From: Maricaulis sp.
GTDB lineage: Bacteria > Pseudomonadota > Alphaproteobacteria > Caulobacterales > Maricaulaceae
Reading direction: 5' to 3'
Assembly (NCBI RefSeq): GCF_030149235.1
Contig: NZ_JASBRW010000041.1
Span: 1 to 64,000, forward strand
DNA: 64,000 nucleotides
The position numbers and the translations under genes were made by a program. Positions 16,400 to 26,127 of this stretch are shown piece by piece; the first letter of the stretch is position 1, and each line of letters begins with the position of its first letter. Below the pieces are notes generated by a model, which made no database searches, had not been told where the DNA came from, and saw only the letters and a program-made list of their open reading frames with translations.

Positions 16400-18484
16400 C
16401 TAGCGCTGGATGCTGAGGCGCAGGCCGATCGAGCGGCCCGAGCCGGGCAGGCGCTCGCCCAGACCGACTACAGAGGCGGCATTGCGGTTATAGCCCGCCA
16501 GATGCTGCTCATAGTCCTCGTCCAGCAGATTTTCCGCGCTCAGTGCCAGCGTAATGCCGTCGCCGATTGCCCAGCCGGCATAGGCATTGGCGATGGCATA
16601 GCCATCCGTGGCCTGCTCGGAATTGGAGGCCGAGATGCGATCCTGCTCGCCGACCATCAGACCTTCCAGCGTGGCGTACCAGTCGCCGGTCTCGTAAGTG
16701 GCTCCCAGGCGCAGGGAGGGCGGGGCGATGCGATAGAGATTGTCGTCGATATCGCGGCGCTCGCCGCGGACCCAGCTGACCACACCATCAAGGTGCCAGT
16801 GATCACTCAGGCGATATCCGAAATCGACATCGAGGCCATAGATGCGCGCGTCGACATTGCCGAAACGCAGAGGCGTCGGATCGCCATTCATGCTCGAGAC
16901 CATCTCGACCGGAGAATTGATCACACCCGGCGTATCATCGAAGGGTACACCCTGGATGTAATTGTCGATCTCGCGCCAGTACACGGTGGGGCGGGCATAG
17001 GCGCGGTCATGCTGCCAATCGAAACCGGCTTCCGCGATCCAGGCGGTTTCCGGGACCAGGTCGCGATCACCGACATAGGTATTGCCGTCGGCCAGACCGC
17101 CCGAGGCCGGGGTCGGCAGCCAGGCGAAACGCTCGACATAGCCCGGGACACGGGATTTGTGGGCGAGGGCAAAGCGTGCGGTGAGTGTGTCCGACAGCTC
17201 GCGCCAGAAGCGGCCGGCGGCGTCGATCGTGCCGTCACTCCAATTGCGGTCGCTGTTATTATAGCCCGTGGCGAGCATGGACGGGCCCATCGGAACCGCC
17301 GTTCCGGTACTGGCCGGTGCGCCCATGGCGTCGTGGGAATCGATCCGGATCCCCATCTCCGAAGACCAGCCGAGCGGGCCTTGGCCCGTCCACTCGACGA
17401 AGACACCGGTGCGCTTGACGTCGATGTCGGCGAAGCTGTTGAGGAAGAAATCGGGATTGTTCGGGTTGGTGATGGTCACATCGTGATCCGAGCGCGACCG
17501 GTCCGCACCGAGGGTCAGGCGGCCGCCCATGGCGTCCATCTCGACCTCGGCGCCCAGGCTGCGGCTGGTGGCATAGGCGAAGGTTTCGCGCTGGCGCATG
17601 GCCGGTGGTGCCGGGCGCAGGTGGAAATTCGTCATCGCATGGTCGACATCGCTGTAGCCCGCATGCAGCCGCACCTCGGTGTCTCCGAGATCAAGCGTGT
17701 AGGCGAGGCGGGCGATATCCGTGTCGAAAAAGCGGATATCCATGGCGAAGGGCGGATTGCCGGTTTCCCCGGTTTCACTGCGGCGCAGATCGAGGGAAAT
17801 CTCGTGCGCACCGGAGCGCCAGCCAGCACCGACACCATAGACAAGGCGATTATGCTCGGTCCCGACCAGCGTCCCGCGCGGCGTCTCCACATCGCCGCCA
17901 TTCTCGATCGAATAGAGGGCATGGACGCGCCAGTTTTCATTGGCGATGGCGGTCAGGCCGCCAGCGGAATAGCTTTCATCGACCGAGCGCGCGCCCAGGC
18001 TCCAGTCGAGCTCCGACACAAAGTCTGCGCTGTCACCGAACTCGGAGCGTTTCAGCACCGCATTGAGACCGCCGCCCAGGCCCGGTCCGGCGCTGACCGG
18101 CGACAGGCCGCGATCCAGTTCGAAGCGTTCGACCAGGGGCAGGGGGGCATAGTGCAGCGGCGGGTCCATCAGATTGGGACCGCCCGAGGCAAAGGCATGC
18201 CCGTCGATGCGGATATTGATCCGCGAGCCGAACATGCCGCGATACTGAAGCTGTCCCGACAGGGCGCCATTGCCGATAGCTGCGGCACCGGGCAGGCGCG
18301 CGATCAGGGCTGCCGGATCCGGACCGGCATTGGGCGGTAGGGTCTCCGGCGACAACACCTCAGTCGTGTCATGCACGGTGGTGTGGGAATGGATGGTGAT
18401 GATGTCGACCAGCGGGTGGTCGGCCGCAGCCGGGGCTGCAAACAGGGCGAGGGCGCTCGTGGATACGAGGAAATGGCGGGTCAT
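16400..18484 (-). CDS. TonB-dependent outer-membrane receptor, probably for copper
   Basis: A 694-residue TonB-dependent receptor. A signal peptide (about 1-22) is followed by a plug domain (PDPAALIARLPGAAAIGNGALSGQLQYRG...) and a 22-strand-type barrel ending ...IGLRLSIQR. In the plug, RGMFGSRINIRIDG and the Gly-rich PGLGGGLNAV segment are family landmarks. The His/Asp-rich mature N-terminus (DHPLVDIITIHSHTTVHD) and the DUF2946 gene just upstream are typical of OprC/NosA-like copper receptors, so copper is the likely substrate (inference). Gap to DUF2946: 92 bp, same strand. Confidence 0.9.
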   Translation of the reverse strand: MTRHFLVSTSALALFAAPAAADHPLVDIITIHSHTTVHDTTEVLSPETLPPNAGPDPAALIARLPGAAAIGNGALSGQLQYRGMFGSRINIRIDGHAFASGGPNLMDPPLHYAPLPLVERFELDRGLSPVSAGPGLGGGLNAVLKRSEFGDSADFVSELDWSLGARSVDESYSAGGLTAIANENWRVHALYSIENGGDVETPRGTLVGTEHNRLVYGVGAGWRSGAHEISLDLRRSETGETGNPPFAMDIRFFDTDIARLAYTLDLGDTEVRLHAGYSDVDHAMTNFHLRPAPPAMRQRETFAYATSRSLGAEVEMDAMGGRLTLGADRSRSDHDVTITNPNNPDFFLNSFADIDVKRTGVFVEWTGQGPLGWSSEMGIRIDSHDAMGAPASTGTAVPMGPSMLATGYNNSDRNWSDGTIDAAGRFWRELSDTLTARFALAHKSRVPGYVERFAWLPTPASGGLADGNTYVGDRDLVPETAWIAEAGFDWQHDRAYARPTVYWREIDNYIQGVPFDDTPGVINSPVEMVSSMNGDPTPLRFGNVDARIYGLDVDFGYRLSDHWHLDGVVSWVRGERRDIDDNLYRIAPPSLRLGATYETGDWYATLEGLMVGEQDRISASNSEQATDGYAIANAYAGWAIGDGITLALSAENLLDEDYEQHLAGYNRNAASVVGLGERLPGSGRSIGLRLSIQR

Positions 18485-18576
18485 GGCTGGACTCCGTTAC
18501 AGCCGTCATCAACGGCAATCTGATCAATCAGCGTCAGCCCGCAGCGAGTGCGAGCCAACAATACAACAAGAGAAGA

Positions 18577-18993
18577 TCAGAGACGTGCGGGAGGAGCACG
18601 ACCAGGTGGCCGGGTCAGTTCCGGTGACCGGGCGAGGACCAGGTGCAGGTCGGCGGCGCGGCGCTGCTCGATCTGCAGTTCCGGCGCGCGCAGCAGGCCG
18701 TCCACCGGGAAGGCCGCATCGCCCAGCCCGGCAACTGTCAGGGCACACAGGTTGGAGCCGCCGGATTCGGGGAGTTCGGCCGCGGAAGTGAATTCACCGG
18801 TCTGCAGATCCATCATCCGCACTTGAGTGCCCATGCCGGCGGAGCAGAAGACAACCGAGACCTGGCCGGTATCGGCGCTGCGATCGAGCATGTAGCCTTT
18901 CGGGATCATCGCATGAGTACCGGCAGCCAGCAGCGCCAGAACCAGGAGGGTCTGGGCGAGGAAAGACGGACGCGGGTTCGAGGCCGATTGCAT
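18577..18993 (-). CDS. DUF2946 family exported protein
   Basis: A 138-residue protein with an N-terminal hydrophobic segment (QTLLVLALLAAGTHAMIPKGYML), the hallmark of DUF2946, two mid-chain Cys (CSAGMG and NLCALTV) and a Pro/Arg-rich end. DUF2946 genes commonly lie beside copper-type TonB receptors, as here. The molecular role is not established; periplasmic metal handling is a guess from context. Confidence 0.8.
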   Translation of the reverse strand: MQSASNPRPSFLAQTLLVLALLAAGTHAMIPKGYMLDRSADTGQVSVVFCSAGMGTQVRMMDLQTGEFTSAAELPESGGSNLCALTVAGLGDAAFPVDGLLRAPELQIEQRRAADLHLVLARSPELTRPPGRAPPARL

Positions 18994-19080
18994 ACATCGC
19001 GCATATCATGCTGAATTGAGCTCCTCCATGAATAATGTTTGCAAGCCTGTGCGGCCCATGCGCGCAGCGCGACCGGTCCG

Positions 19081-19704
19081 ATGTCCCACGAGCTAGTCCA
19101 CACGCATCTGCTTGAAGCCGCCGAGCCCTTTGCGCCGGACCTTCATGCTGCCTTGATACGCCTCGGACCGCTGGAGTTTCCGCGCCGCGATGATGTGGCC
19201 TTTCCGGAATATCTCTGCCGCGCGATCTCCGGCCAGCAAATCTCGGTCAAGGCGGCGCAGAGCATCTGGAGCCGCGTCGTCGCCGGTGCCGAAGGCGCGG
19301 ACCTGATCGAGCATTTCGCCGGCTGCTCGCATGATGCGTTGCGCGGCTGCGGCCTGTCCAATTCGAAAGCCAAGACCATCCAGGGCATTGCCCGGGCGCA
19401 TCTGGACGCGGGGCTGGAACGGGATGCTCTCGCGGTTGTTGCTGCTCCCGAGCGCGCGGCGCGCCTGACCCAGCTCTGGGGCGTAGGACAATGGACGGCA
19501 GACATGATGAACATGTTTTATTTCGGCGAGGAGGATATCTGGCCGGACGGAGACCTGGCGGCGCGTAAGGCGCTGGAGGCCCTGACCTCGAAGCGCCGCA
19601 AGACCCTGCGCACGGCTGAGCGTTTCAAACCCTATCGGTCCTGGCTGGCGCTTTACATGTGGGCACACCAGGATGCTCCGCCGGATGGAGAGGCGATCGG
19701 CTAG
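19081..19704 (+). CDS. DNA-3-methyladenine glycosylase II-like (HhH-GPD)
   Basis: A 207-residue base-excision glycosylase. The helix-hairpin-helix is LWGVGQWTADMMNMF (132-146) and the catalytic Asp is most likely Asp158 in WPDGDLA. The N-terminal SGQQISVKAA segment at 50-59 is the conserved family signature. It removes alkylated purines from DNA. I chose ATG 19081, since upstream residues look non-coding. It precedes the SOS-controlled ssb gene by 145 bp. Confidence 0.9.
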   Translation: MSHELVHTHLLEAAEPFAPDLHAALIRLGPLEFPRRDDVAFPEYLCRAISGQQISVKAAQSIWSRVVAGAEGADLIEHFAGCSHDALRGCGLSNSKAKTIQGIARAHLDAGLERDALAVVAAPERAARLTQLWGVGQWTADMMNMFYFGEEDIWPDGDLAARKALEALTSKRRKTLRTAERFKPYRSWLALYMWAHQDAPPDGEAIG

Positions 19705-19791
19705 AGCGTCTGTGCCTGCAGCGCTCAGCGCTGGACAGGCCGTTCGCGGCGGGTCCACAGTGGCCTCCGAGAATCGGGTGTTTGACGCCCG

Positions 19792-19806
19792 GAACATAAT
19801 GTGAAC
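19792..19806. promoter_or_regulatory. LexA box (GAAC-N7-GAAC) upstream of ssb
   Basis: GAAC at 19792-19795 and GAAC at 19803-19806 are separated by exactly seven bases; on the other strand this reads GTTC-N7-GTTC, the established alphaproteobacterial SOS box. It ends 42 bp before the ssb ATG, where it could overlap the promoter. Confidence 0.78.
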
Positions 19807-19848
19807 AAAATAGCGGTAGTGACGACCGCAAGAAGTGGAGACTGGGCG

Positions 19849-20310
19849 ATGGCTGGCGTGAACAAGGTAATTCTGGTCGGTAATCTGGGACGTGATCCGG
19901 AAATCCGGCGCCTGAACTCGGGCGATCCGGTGGTCAATCTGCGCATCGCGACGTCGGACCAGTGGCGCGACAAGTCGACCGGTGAGCGCCGTGAGAAGAC
20001 CGAATGGCACAATGTGGTGATCTTCAACGAGAACCTGGCCAAGGTCGCCGAGAATTATCTGCGCAAGGGCTCGAAGGTCTATGTCGAGGGCTCTTTGCAG
20101 ACGCGCAAATGGACTGATCAGAACGGTCAGGAAAAATACACCACCGAGGTCGTGCTGCAGCGTTTCCGCGGCGAGCTGCAGATGCTCGACGGTCGTAATG
20201 AAGGTGGCAGCAGTTTTGAATCTGCTCCCTCTCGTGGCGGCGCGGCGGCGATGGATGCTCCGAAGGAAAACTTCCAAAGCGCCGATCTGGACGACGAAAT
20301 CCCGTTCTAG
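19849..20310 (+). CDS. ssb: Single-stranded DNA-binding protein
   Basis: A 153-residue SSB. The OB-fold occupies 1-110 ([19 protein letters not shown], then TEWHNVVIF and [11 protein letters not shown]). A Gly/Ser-rich linker follows, and the acidic tip DLDDEIPF is the usual partner-binding tail for recombination and replication proteins. AGTGGAGA precedes the ATG at 19849. An upstream GTG at 19801 lies inside the LexA box and is not the start. Confidence 0.96.
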   Translation: MAGVNKVILVGNLGRDPEIRRLNSGDPVVNLRIATSDQWRDKSTGERREKTEWHNVVIFNENLAKVAENYLRKGSKVYVEGSLQTRKWTDQNGQEKYTTEVVLQRFRGELQMLDGRNEGGSSFESAPSRGGAAAMDAPKENFQSADLDDEIPF

Positions 20311-20326
20311 GCCACGAAATTGCCGT

Positions 20327-20356
20327 CTTGCCCGGCCAAGTTCGGGCAAGTGTTTC
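20327..20356 (+). terminator. Hairpin terminator candidate after ssb
   Basis: CTTGCCCG (20327-20334) and CGGGCAAG (20343-20350) form a perfect 8-bp stem with an 8-nt loop, followed by TGTTTCG. The T tract is weak, so termination may be partial. Confidence 0.5.
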
Positions 20357-20396
20357 GAAGCTGGACAGGTGTCCGGACAGTGTACAGGGGACCGGG

Positions 20397-21110
20397 ATGC
20401 GGGTTGCAGGTGTATTGAGTTTGGCGTTGGCGCTCGCCACCGCTCCGGCCGTGGCGCAGGACAACACGTCTGGCGATGCGGATCCCAATCTACGTCGGCC
20501 GCAAATCCATACCATCGAGATTGAAGGCACCCAGGTGCAGTATGTCGTCGGTGAAACGGCCTGGGGCAATGTCTACGGCGCCCTGGCGCGCCTGGCACAG
20601 CTGCCTGAGGAAAACAGCGCCGCGATTTCCCAGCAGCTCTGGGCGGAGCGTGACAACAACCCGCCGATCTTCCTGATGGAAGTGGCGCGCCGCTCGGTCA
20701 CGACCAATCCCGAGCTGGCGATTGAAGCCTATATGCTTGGACGGGTGCGCACGATTTACGACATTTCCCGCTGTCTCGATTCCAGCTCGGCCGGCATTCT
20801 CAACATTGCCACGGCCTATGCCGGCGAAGAGGTTGAGCAATTGCTCAATGACCGTCTGGAGACGGTCTCCAGCGTACTGGAAACCATGTATTCCGCCGGC
20901 ACGGCCTATACCAGCCAGGCTTCGCCCTGGTGGGCCTGCTCCTACGGCACCAGCGCGTACACGGCCGCGTCCAATGGTGCGGAAATGACCGGGCCTGAAT
21001 GGCTCAAAGTGCAGTCGCGCTGGGCCACCGAGCAGAGCAATATCAACGCGAATCTTCTCAGCCAGATCAATCTTCTGCGCGCGGCGCTTGCGGCCCGGGA
21101 CGCGCAATAG
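20397..21110 (+). CDS. Exported protein of unknown function
   Basis: I chose ATG at 20397, which gives a signal peptide (RVAGVLSLALALATAPAVAQ) and a mature protein of about 217 residues. It contains a helical, repeat-like region (EEVEQLLNDRLETVSSVLETM near 141-161), a Trp-Trp-Ala-Cys site near 176-179 and a helical C-terminus. It ends in SNINANLLSQINLLRAALAA. No domain recognised. It is transcribed alone between ssb and gyrA. Confidence 0.7.
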   Translation: MRVAGVLSLALALATAPAVAQDNTSGDADPNLRRPQIHTIEIEGTQVQYVVGETAWGNVYGALARLAQLPEENSAAISQQLWAERDNNPPIFLMEVARRSVTTNPELAIEAYMLGRVRTIYDISRCLDSSSAGILNIATAYAGEEVEQLLNDRLETVSSVLETMYSAGTAYTSQASPWWACSYGTSAYTAASNGAEMTGPEWLKVQSRWATEQSNINANLLSQINLLRAALAARDAQ

Positions 21111-21380
21111 CGTCCGGCCGGGGCGATAGGCCGTCGGGAGGCGGCCATATTCCAGTCCGCGACAGCCATCAGATGGGTCCGAAGTCTGCCGACCTTGGCC
21201 CGGATGGTGACCAAGAGCTGCGGTCAGCGCCGTTTGCGCCGAACCGGCCTAATTGTTAAAGCTTGGTGACAGCGATACCGCCTGATTCACGGGCCGCATG
21301 ACCGGTCTCTAAATCGGGCGGTGTTTGTCTTCTGCCGCAGGGCCGTCCGCCCTGTCCCAAGCGTAGCGAAAGAGGCCGCC

Positions 21381-24158
21381 TTGAGCGATCACGACGACGA
21401 CCTGAACTCCTCCGATTCCGGCTTGCCTGAAGGTGTGGGCAATATCGCCATCGAAGAGGAAATGCGCCGTTCCTATCTCGATTACGCCATGAGCGTGATC
21501 GTCAGCCGCGCCATCCCCGATGCGCGCGACGGGCTGAAGCCGGTGCACCGCCGGATCCTCTACACCATGCACGAGAACGGGCAGACGCACGAAAAGTCCT
21601 ACCGCAAATGTGCGACCGCCGTCGGTGACGTGATGGGCCGATATCACCCGCATGGTGACCAGGCGGTCTATGACGCCCTCGTGCGCCTGGCCCAGGACTG
21701 GTCGATGCGGGTGCCGCTCATTGACGGCCAGGGTAATTTCGGCTCCATCGATGGCGATCCGCCGGCGGCTTATCGTTACACTGAAAGCCGCATGCAGAAG
21801 GTCGCGCAGTCGCTGCTGGCCGATATCGACAAGTCGACTGTCGATTTTGTCGAGAACTATTCCGCCGAGCGCCAGGAGCCGGTGGTCCTGCCGGCGCGCT
21901 ATCCCAATCTTCTGGTCAATGGCGCCAACGGTATCGCCGTGGGTATGGCGACCAATATCCCGCCGCATAATCTCGGCGAGGTGATCGATGCCTCGCTGGC
22001 GCTGCTGGACAATCCGGCGCTCAGCGATGAGGAATTCCACGAATTGCTGCCGGGTCCGGATTTCCCGACGGGTGGTTTGATCCTCGGTCGTTCCGGCGCC
22101 CGCAACGCGGTGCAGACCGGGCGTGGATCCATCGTCATGCGCTCGAAGACCGAAATCGAGGAAGTTCGCAAGGACCGCCAGGCCATCATCGTCACCGAGA
22201 TTCCTTACCAGGTGAACAAGTCGACGATGATCGAGAAGATCGCCGACCTGGTGCGCGAGAAGAAGATCGAGGGCATTGCCGATCTGCGTGATGAAAGTGA
22301 CCGCTCGGGTATCCGTGTCGTCATCGAGCTCAAGCGCGATGCCAATGCGGACGTCATCCTCAACCAGCTCTATCGCTGGTCGCCGATGCAGACGAGCTTT
22401 GGTGCCAACATGCTGTCGCTGGTCGATGGCCGGCCGCAATTGCTCGGCGCGCGCGAGATCATCCAGGTCTTCCTGCGCTTCCGCGAGCAGGTCGTGGCCC
22501 GACGTGCCAAGCATGAGCTCAACAAGGCTCGCGACCGGGCCCACGTCATCGTCGGCCTCGCCCTGGCGGTGGCCAATATCGACGAAGTCATCGCCCTGAT
22601 TCGCAATGCGCCCAACCCGGCTGAGGCCCGTGCCCAGCTGATGGCGCGCGACTGGCCGGCTGCTGATGTGGCGCCGCTGGTCGAGCTGGTGGCTGATCCG
22701 CGTTCCATCCTGACCGATAAGGGCACCCTGCGCCTGACCGAGGAGCAGGCCCGCGCCATTCTCGAGCTGCGCCTCAACCGTTTGACCGGTCTGGGCCGTG
22801 AGGAGCTCGGCAATGAAGCGGCCAAACTGGCGGAAGAGATTGCGGACCTGCTGGACATCCTGCGCTCGCGCGTCCGCGTGTTGCAGATCATCCGCGATGA
22901 GATGACCGAGGTGCGTGACAACTTTGCCACCCCGCGCCGCTCCGAGTTCACTGACGCCGGTCTCGATTTCGAGGATGAGGACCTCATCCCGCGCGAGGAG
23001 ATGGTGGTGACGGTGACCCATGGCGGTTATGCCAAGCGCACCGCCCTGTCGGACTACCGGGCCCAGCGCCGCGGCGGCAAGGGCCGCTCCGGCATGGCGA
23101 CCAAGGACGAGGATTTCATCTCCACGCTCTTCGTCGCCTCAACCCATTCACCGCTCCTGTTCTTCTCCAACAAGGGCATGGTCTACAAGACCAAGACCTG
23201 GCGCCTGCCGCTGGGTGCGCCGAATACCAAGGGCAAGGCATTGGTGAACCTCCTGCCGCTGGATCAGGGCGAGACCATCACCTCGATCATGGCGCTGCCG
23301 GAGGATGAGAGCAGCTGGGCCGATCTCAATGTGATGTTCGCCACCAAGTCCGGCACCGTGCGCCGCAACAAGCTGTCCGACTTCGTCCAGGTCAATCGCA
23401 ATGGCAAGATTGCGATGAAGCTGGAGGGCGAGGATGAGCGCATCATCGATGTCCGCCTGTGTACCGAGGATGATGATGTCTTCCTGGTCTCCGACAAAGG
23501 CCGGGCGATCCGCTTCCCGGTTACCGATGTGCGTGTCTTTGCCGGCCGCAATTCGATCGGTGTGCGCGGCATCCGTCTCGGTGCCGAGGATACGCTGATC
23601 TCCATGGCCATCCTGCGCCATGTCGAAGTGACTTCGCCGGAAGCCCGCGCCTATATGAAACACGCGACGGCCATGCGTCGTGCCCTGGGTGATGACGAGG
23701 CCGAGATGCCCGCCGTCGAGCCGGGTGAAGAGGGCGAAGAGGCGGCCCTGTCGCCGGAACGTATTGCCGAGCTGGGCGCGGCGGAGCAATTCCTGCTCAC
23801 CGTCGGAGCTGACGGCATGGGCAAGCGCTCCTCGGGCTATGATTATCGCGTCATGGGCCGTGGCAATCAGGGCGTCGCCGCACAGGACCTGTCCCGCGGT
23901 GCCATGCTGGCAGCCAGCTTCCCGGTCGAGGATGCCGACCAGATCATGGCCGTCACCGATGGTGGTCAGCTGATCCGCTTCCCGGTCGACGGGGTGCGCA
24001 TTGCCGGACGCTCCACCCGGGGTGTGCGTCTGATCCGCTTGAATGAAGGTGAAAACGTCGTCGCGGTTGTCAGAATTGAAGATGCGGGCGATGAAGAGGG
24101 CGACGACGCCGAAACCGGCGACAACACGGCCTCTGAAGGCGGCGAAAGCGAGACCTGA
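21381..24158 (+). CDS. gyrA: DNA gyrase subunit A
   Basis: A 925-residue GyrA. The start is probably TTG at 21381 (AGAGG five bases upstream; an earlier GTG at 21321 adds an unlikely leader). The breakage-reunion domain carries catalytic Tyr133 (AAYRYTE). The quinolone region reads [13 protein letters not shown]: the residue matching E. coli Ser83 is Gln94, while Asp87 is kept as Asp98. The C-terminal domain carries the six-bladed beta-pinwheel; the GyrA-box [10 protein letters not shown] is present near 571-580, which supports GyrA rather than ParC. An acidic insert near 775-800 and an acidic tail follow. coaD begins 3 bp after the stop. Confidence 0.96.
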   Translation: MSDHDDDLNSSDSGLPEGVGNIAIEEEMRRSYLDYAMSVIVSRAIPDARDGLKPVHRRILYTMHENGQTHEKSYRKCATAVGDVMGRYHPHGDQAVYDALVRLAQDWSMRVPLIDGQGNFGSIDGDPPAAYRYTESRMQKVAQSLLADIDKSTVDFVENYSAERQEPVVLPARYPNLLVNGANGIAVGMATNIPPHNLGEVIDASLALLDNPALSDEEFHELLPGPDFPTGGLILGRSGARNAVQTGRGSIVMRSKTEIEEVRKDRQAIIVTEIPYQVNKSTMIEKIADLVREKKIEGIADLRDESDRSGIRVVIELKRDANADVILNQLYRWSPMQTSFGANMLSLVDGRPQLLGAREIIQVFLRFREQVVARRAKHELNKARDRAHVIVGLALAVANIDEVIALIRNAPNPAEARAQLMARDWPAADVAPLVELVADPRSILTDKGTLRLTEEQARAILELRLNRLTGLGREELGNEAAKLAEEIADLLDILRSRVRVLQIIRDEMTEVRDNFATPRRSEFTDAGLDFEDEDLIPREEMVVTVTHGGYAKRTALSDYRAQRRGGKGRSGMATKDEDFISTLFVASTHSPLLFFSNKGMVYKTKTWRLPLGAPNTKGKALVNLLPLDQGETITSIMALPEDESSWADLNVMFATKSGTVRRNKLSDFVQVNRNGKIAMKLEGEDERIIDVRLCTEDDDVFLVSDKGRAIRFPVTDVRVFAGRNSIGVRGIRLGAEDTLISMAILRHVEVTSPEARAYMKHATAMRRALGDDEAEMPAVEPGEEGEEAALSPERIAELGAAEQFLLTVGADGMGKRSSGYDYRVMGRGNQGVAAQDLSRGAMLAASFPVEDADQIMAVTDGGQLIRFPVDGVRIAGRSTRGVRLIRLNEGENVVAVVRIEDAGDEEGDDAETGDNTASEGGESET

Positions 24159-24161
24159 TCC

Positions 24162-24650
24162 ATGTTCCGCACGGCACTCTATCCCGGCACGTTTGATCCT
24201 CTGACCAACGGCCATCTCGATATCATCCGCCGTGCGGTGAAACTGGTCGACAAGCTGGTTATCGGTGTGGCGATCAATGAGGCGAAGAAGCCGCTCTTTG
24301 ATCTGGAGGAGCGGGTTGCGATGGTCGAGGCCGAGGTCGAGGACCTGCGCGAGACGGCCGAGATCGAGGTGCGGCCGTTTGAGGGCCTGCTGATGCATTT
24401 TGCCGAGGCTGTGCGGGCGCAATCCATCGTCCGCGGGCTTCGCGCCGTGTCGGATTTCGAGTACGAATTCCAGATGGTCGCTATGAACCAGAAGCTCAAT
24501 GATGATATCGAGACTGTCTTCCTTATGGCCGATCCCCAGCACCAGGCCATTGCATCGCGCCTGGTGAAGGAAATTGCCGCACTGGGCGGTGACATTACGG
24601 CCTTTGTGCCGCCGGCCATCGAGCGCCGACTGAAGGAGCGTTTTGCGTGA
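24162..24650 (+). CDS. coaD: Pantetheine-phosphate adenylyltransferase
   Basis: A 162-residue CoaD that makes dephospho-CoA from 4'-phosphopantetheine and ATP, the penultimate step of coenzyme A synthesis. The nucleotidyltransferase signature YPGTFDPLTNGH (7-18) includes the T/HxGH element, and the late SSRLVKE-type motif reads ASRLVKEIAALGGD (near 131-144). Its stop overlaps the next start (GTGA), so it forms an operon with the two cyclophilin genes. Confidence 0.96.
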   Translation: MFRTALYPGTFDPLTNGHLDIIRRAVKLVDKLVIGVAINEAKKPLFDLEERVAMVEAEVEDLRETAEIEVRPFEGLLMHFAEAVRAQSIVRGLRAVSDFEYEFQMVAMNQKLNDDIETVFLMADPQHQAIASRLVKEIAALGGDITAFVPPAIERRLKERFA

Positions 24651-25591
24651 TCATGCGTTTGTCTTTTGCCACCCTGGCCAGCCTCGCGCTGGCAACCACG
24701 GCCTGTGCCCGCGAGGCGGAAACGGCAGAAACCGGGAGTGAAGGCGCTGCGGCTGTCGCCGTCAGCCAGGAAGCCAGCGCGGCCCCGGTCTTTGATTTCC
24801 CGGAAGATGCCTGGCGCGACCTGGATCCGGAGAACACGCTTTATATCGAAACCAATCACGGCCTTGTGGTCGTCGAGCTGGCCCCGGAATTTGCGCCTGC
24901 CCATGTCGAACGCATGAAGACGCTGGCGCGTGACCAGTTCTATGATTTCCTGGTCTGGCACCGGGTGATTGACGGCTTCATGGCCCAGGCCGGCGGTACC
25001 CGCTCCAATCCGAGCCACCGGACCGACCTGCCATCGCTGCAGGCCGAGTTCACCGTTCAGCGGGGTCCGGAACTGGCGATTTCCGAGCTTATGCCGCGCC
25101 AGGTCAGTCCGACCCTGCCGCAGATCGGCCAGGCTGGTTTCTGGAATTCCTTCCCGGCTGGCACCCAGCCGATTGCCCAGGCCATGATCACGGCGACCGG
25201 CCAGGTTCAAAGCTGGCTGCTGCATTGCCAGGGCGCGGCCGCCATGGCGCGCACCAGTGATCCCAACAGCGCCGGCAGCCAGTTCTACATCACCCGTGGT
25301 GATGCCGAGCATCTCAATGCGACCTACACGGTCTGGGGCCGTGTGCGTTATGGCCAGGAGGCTATCAATGCGATTGAGGAAGGTACGCTGTTCGAGACCG
25401 AGGGCTTTACCCCGGATGTGATCCGCTCCATGCGCGTCGAGGCGGATATCGCCGAAGACGAGCGCACCAATATCCAGGTCGTTGACAGCACTCATCCCGC
25501 TTTCAATGCCTATCTCGACAGTCTGCGTGACGCTTCGGGTGCTCTGCCCGACGTTTGCGAAATCGATATTCCCTCCCGCATTCAGGATTAG
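24647..25591 (+). CDS. Lipoprotein cyclophilin-type peptidyl-prolyl isomerase with insertions
   Basis: A 314-residue cyclophilin. Start GTG 24647 (or ATG 24653). A lipobox near residue 20 (LATTAC) suggests anchoring in the envelope. The cyclophilin core runs from about 63, with FHRVIDGF replaced by WHRVIDGFMAQAGG, the usual catalytic Arg in HRVIDGF, and later GSQFYIT. Compared with its short neighbour it carries an extra segment of about 45 residues in the middle (HRTDLPSLQ... to ...QSWLLHCQG) and a 60-residue C-terminal extension. It probably assists folding of exported proteins. Confidence 0.88.
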   Translation: MIMRLSFATLASLALATTACAREAETAETGSEGAAAVAVSQEASAAPVFDFPEDAWRDLDPENTLYIETNHGLVVVELAPEFAPAHVERMKTLARDQFYDFLVWHRVIDGFMAQAGGTRSNPSHRTDLPSLQAEFTVQRGPELAISELMPRQVSPTLPQIGQAGFWNSFPAGTQPIAQAMITATGQVQSWLLHCQGAAAMARTSDPNSAGSQFYITRGDAEHLNATYTVWGRVRYGQEAINAIEEGTLFETEGFTPDVIRSMRVEADIAEDERTNIQVVDSTHPAFNAYLDSLRDASGALPDVCEIDIPSRIQD

Positions 25592-25596
25592 GACCC

Positions 25597-26049
25597 ATGG
25601 CTGAAGAACAACTCGTATTCACCGTCGACGGCGGCGATGTCATCATCAAACTGCGCCCGGACCTGGCGCCCAAGCACGTGGCGCAGATCACCAAGCTGGC
25701 CAAGGACGGCTTCTATGACGGGCTGACCTTCCACCGCGTGATTGACGGTTTCGTGGCCCAGGGCGGTTGCCCGAATGGCAATGGCATGGGTGGTTCCGGC
25801 ACCAATATCCCGGCCGAGTTCTCTGCCGAGCCGCACAAGCGCGGTACCATGTCCATGGCCCGCGCCGCTGATCCGGATAGCGCATCGAGCCAGTTCTTCA
25901 TCTGCCTGGATGATGTGCCTTACCTCGACAATCAGTACACGGTCTGGGGCGAAGTCATCTCCGGCATGGAACATGTCGATGCCCTGCCGAAGGGGGAGCC
26001 GCCGGCCAGCCCGGGCAAGATCGTCAAGGCGAGCGTCGTCGAGGCGTAG
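25597..26049 (+). CDS. ppiB: Cytosolic cyclophilin peptidyl-prolyl isomerase
   Basis: A 150-residue single-domain cyclophilin with the core motifs TFHRVIDGFVAQGG (near 47-60), GTMSMARA and SSQFFICL. No signal peptide, so cytosolic PpiB-type. It starts 5 bp after the preceding cyclophilin gene and is followed by a strong hairpin terminator, which closes the gyrA-coaD-ppi run. Confidence 0.93.
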   Translation: MAEEQLVFTVDGGDVIIKLRPDLAPKHVAQITKLAKDGFYDGLTFHRVIDGFVAQGGCPNGNGMGGSGTNIPAEFSAEPHKRGTMSMARAADPDSASSQFFICLDDVPYLDNQYTVWGEVISGMEHVDALPKGEPPASPGKIVKASVVEA

Positions 26050-26070
26050 GCCGATTTGTTTCTGATTGAG

Positions 26071-26109
26071 CGGGGCGGTTCCAGATCTGGAGCCGCCCCG
26101 TTTCATTTT
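26071..26109 (+). terminator. Intrinsic terminator after ppiB
   Basis: CGGGGCGG (26071-26078) pairs with CCGCCCCG (26093-26100), and the inner CCAGATCTGG is itself palindromic; the tail TTTCATTTT follows. The stem ends 27 bp before the end of the convergent glycosyltransferase gene and may serve both. Confidence 0.8.
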
Positions 26110-26127
26110 CGGTCTGGGCGCTTGCGA

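Noticed and set aside
16502-18340. A 612-codon forward frame inside the TonB receptor gene
   Set aside because: It is the complement of a clear receptor gene with signal peptide, plug and barrel; the product is low in hydrophobic pattern and has no start context.
19093-20598. A 501-codon open frame on the reverse strand
   Set aside because: It runs antisense across the AlkA-like, ssb and exported-protein genes; the Arg/Pro/His-rich product has no fold signature and arises from high third-position GC.
21309-23021. A 570-codon reverse frame opposite gyrA
   Set aside because: gyrA is unmistakable on the forward strand; the antisense product is His/Arg/Asp-rich and typical of high-GC shadow frames.
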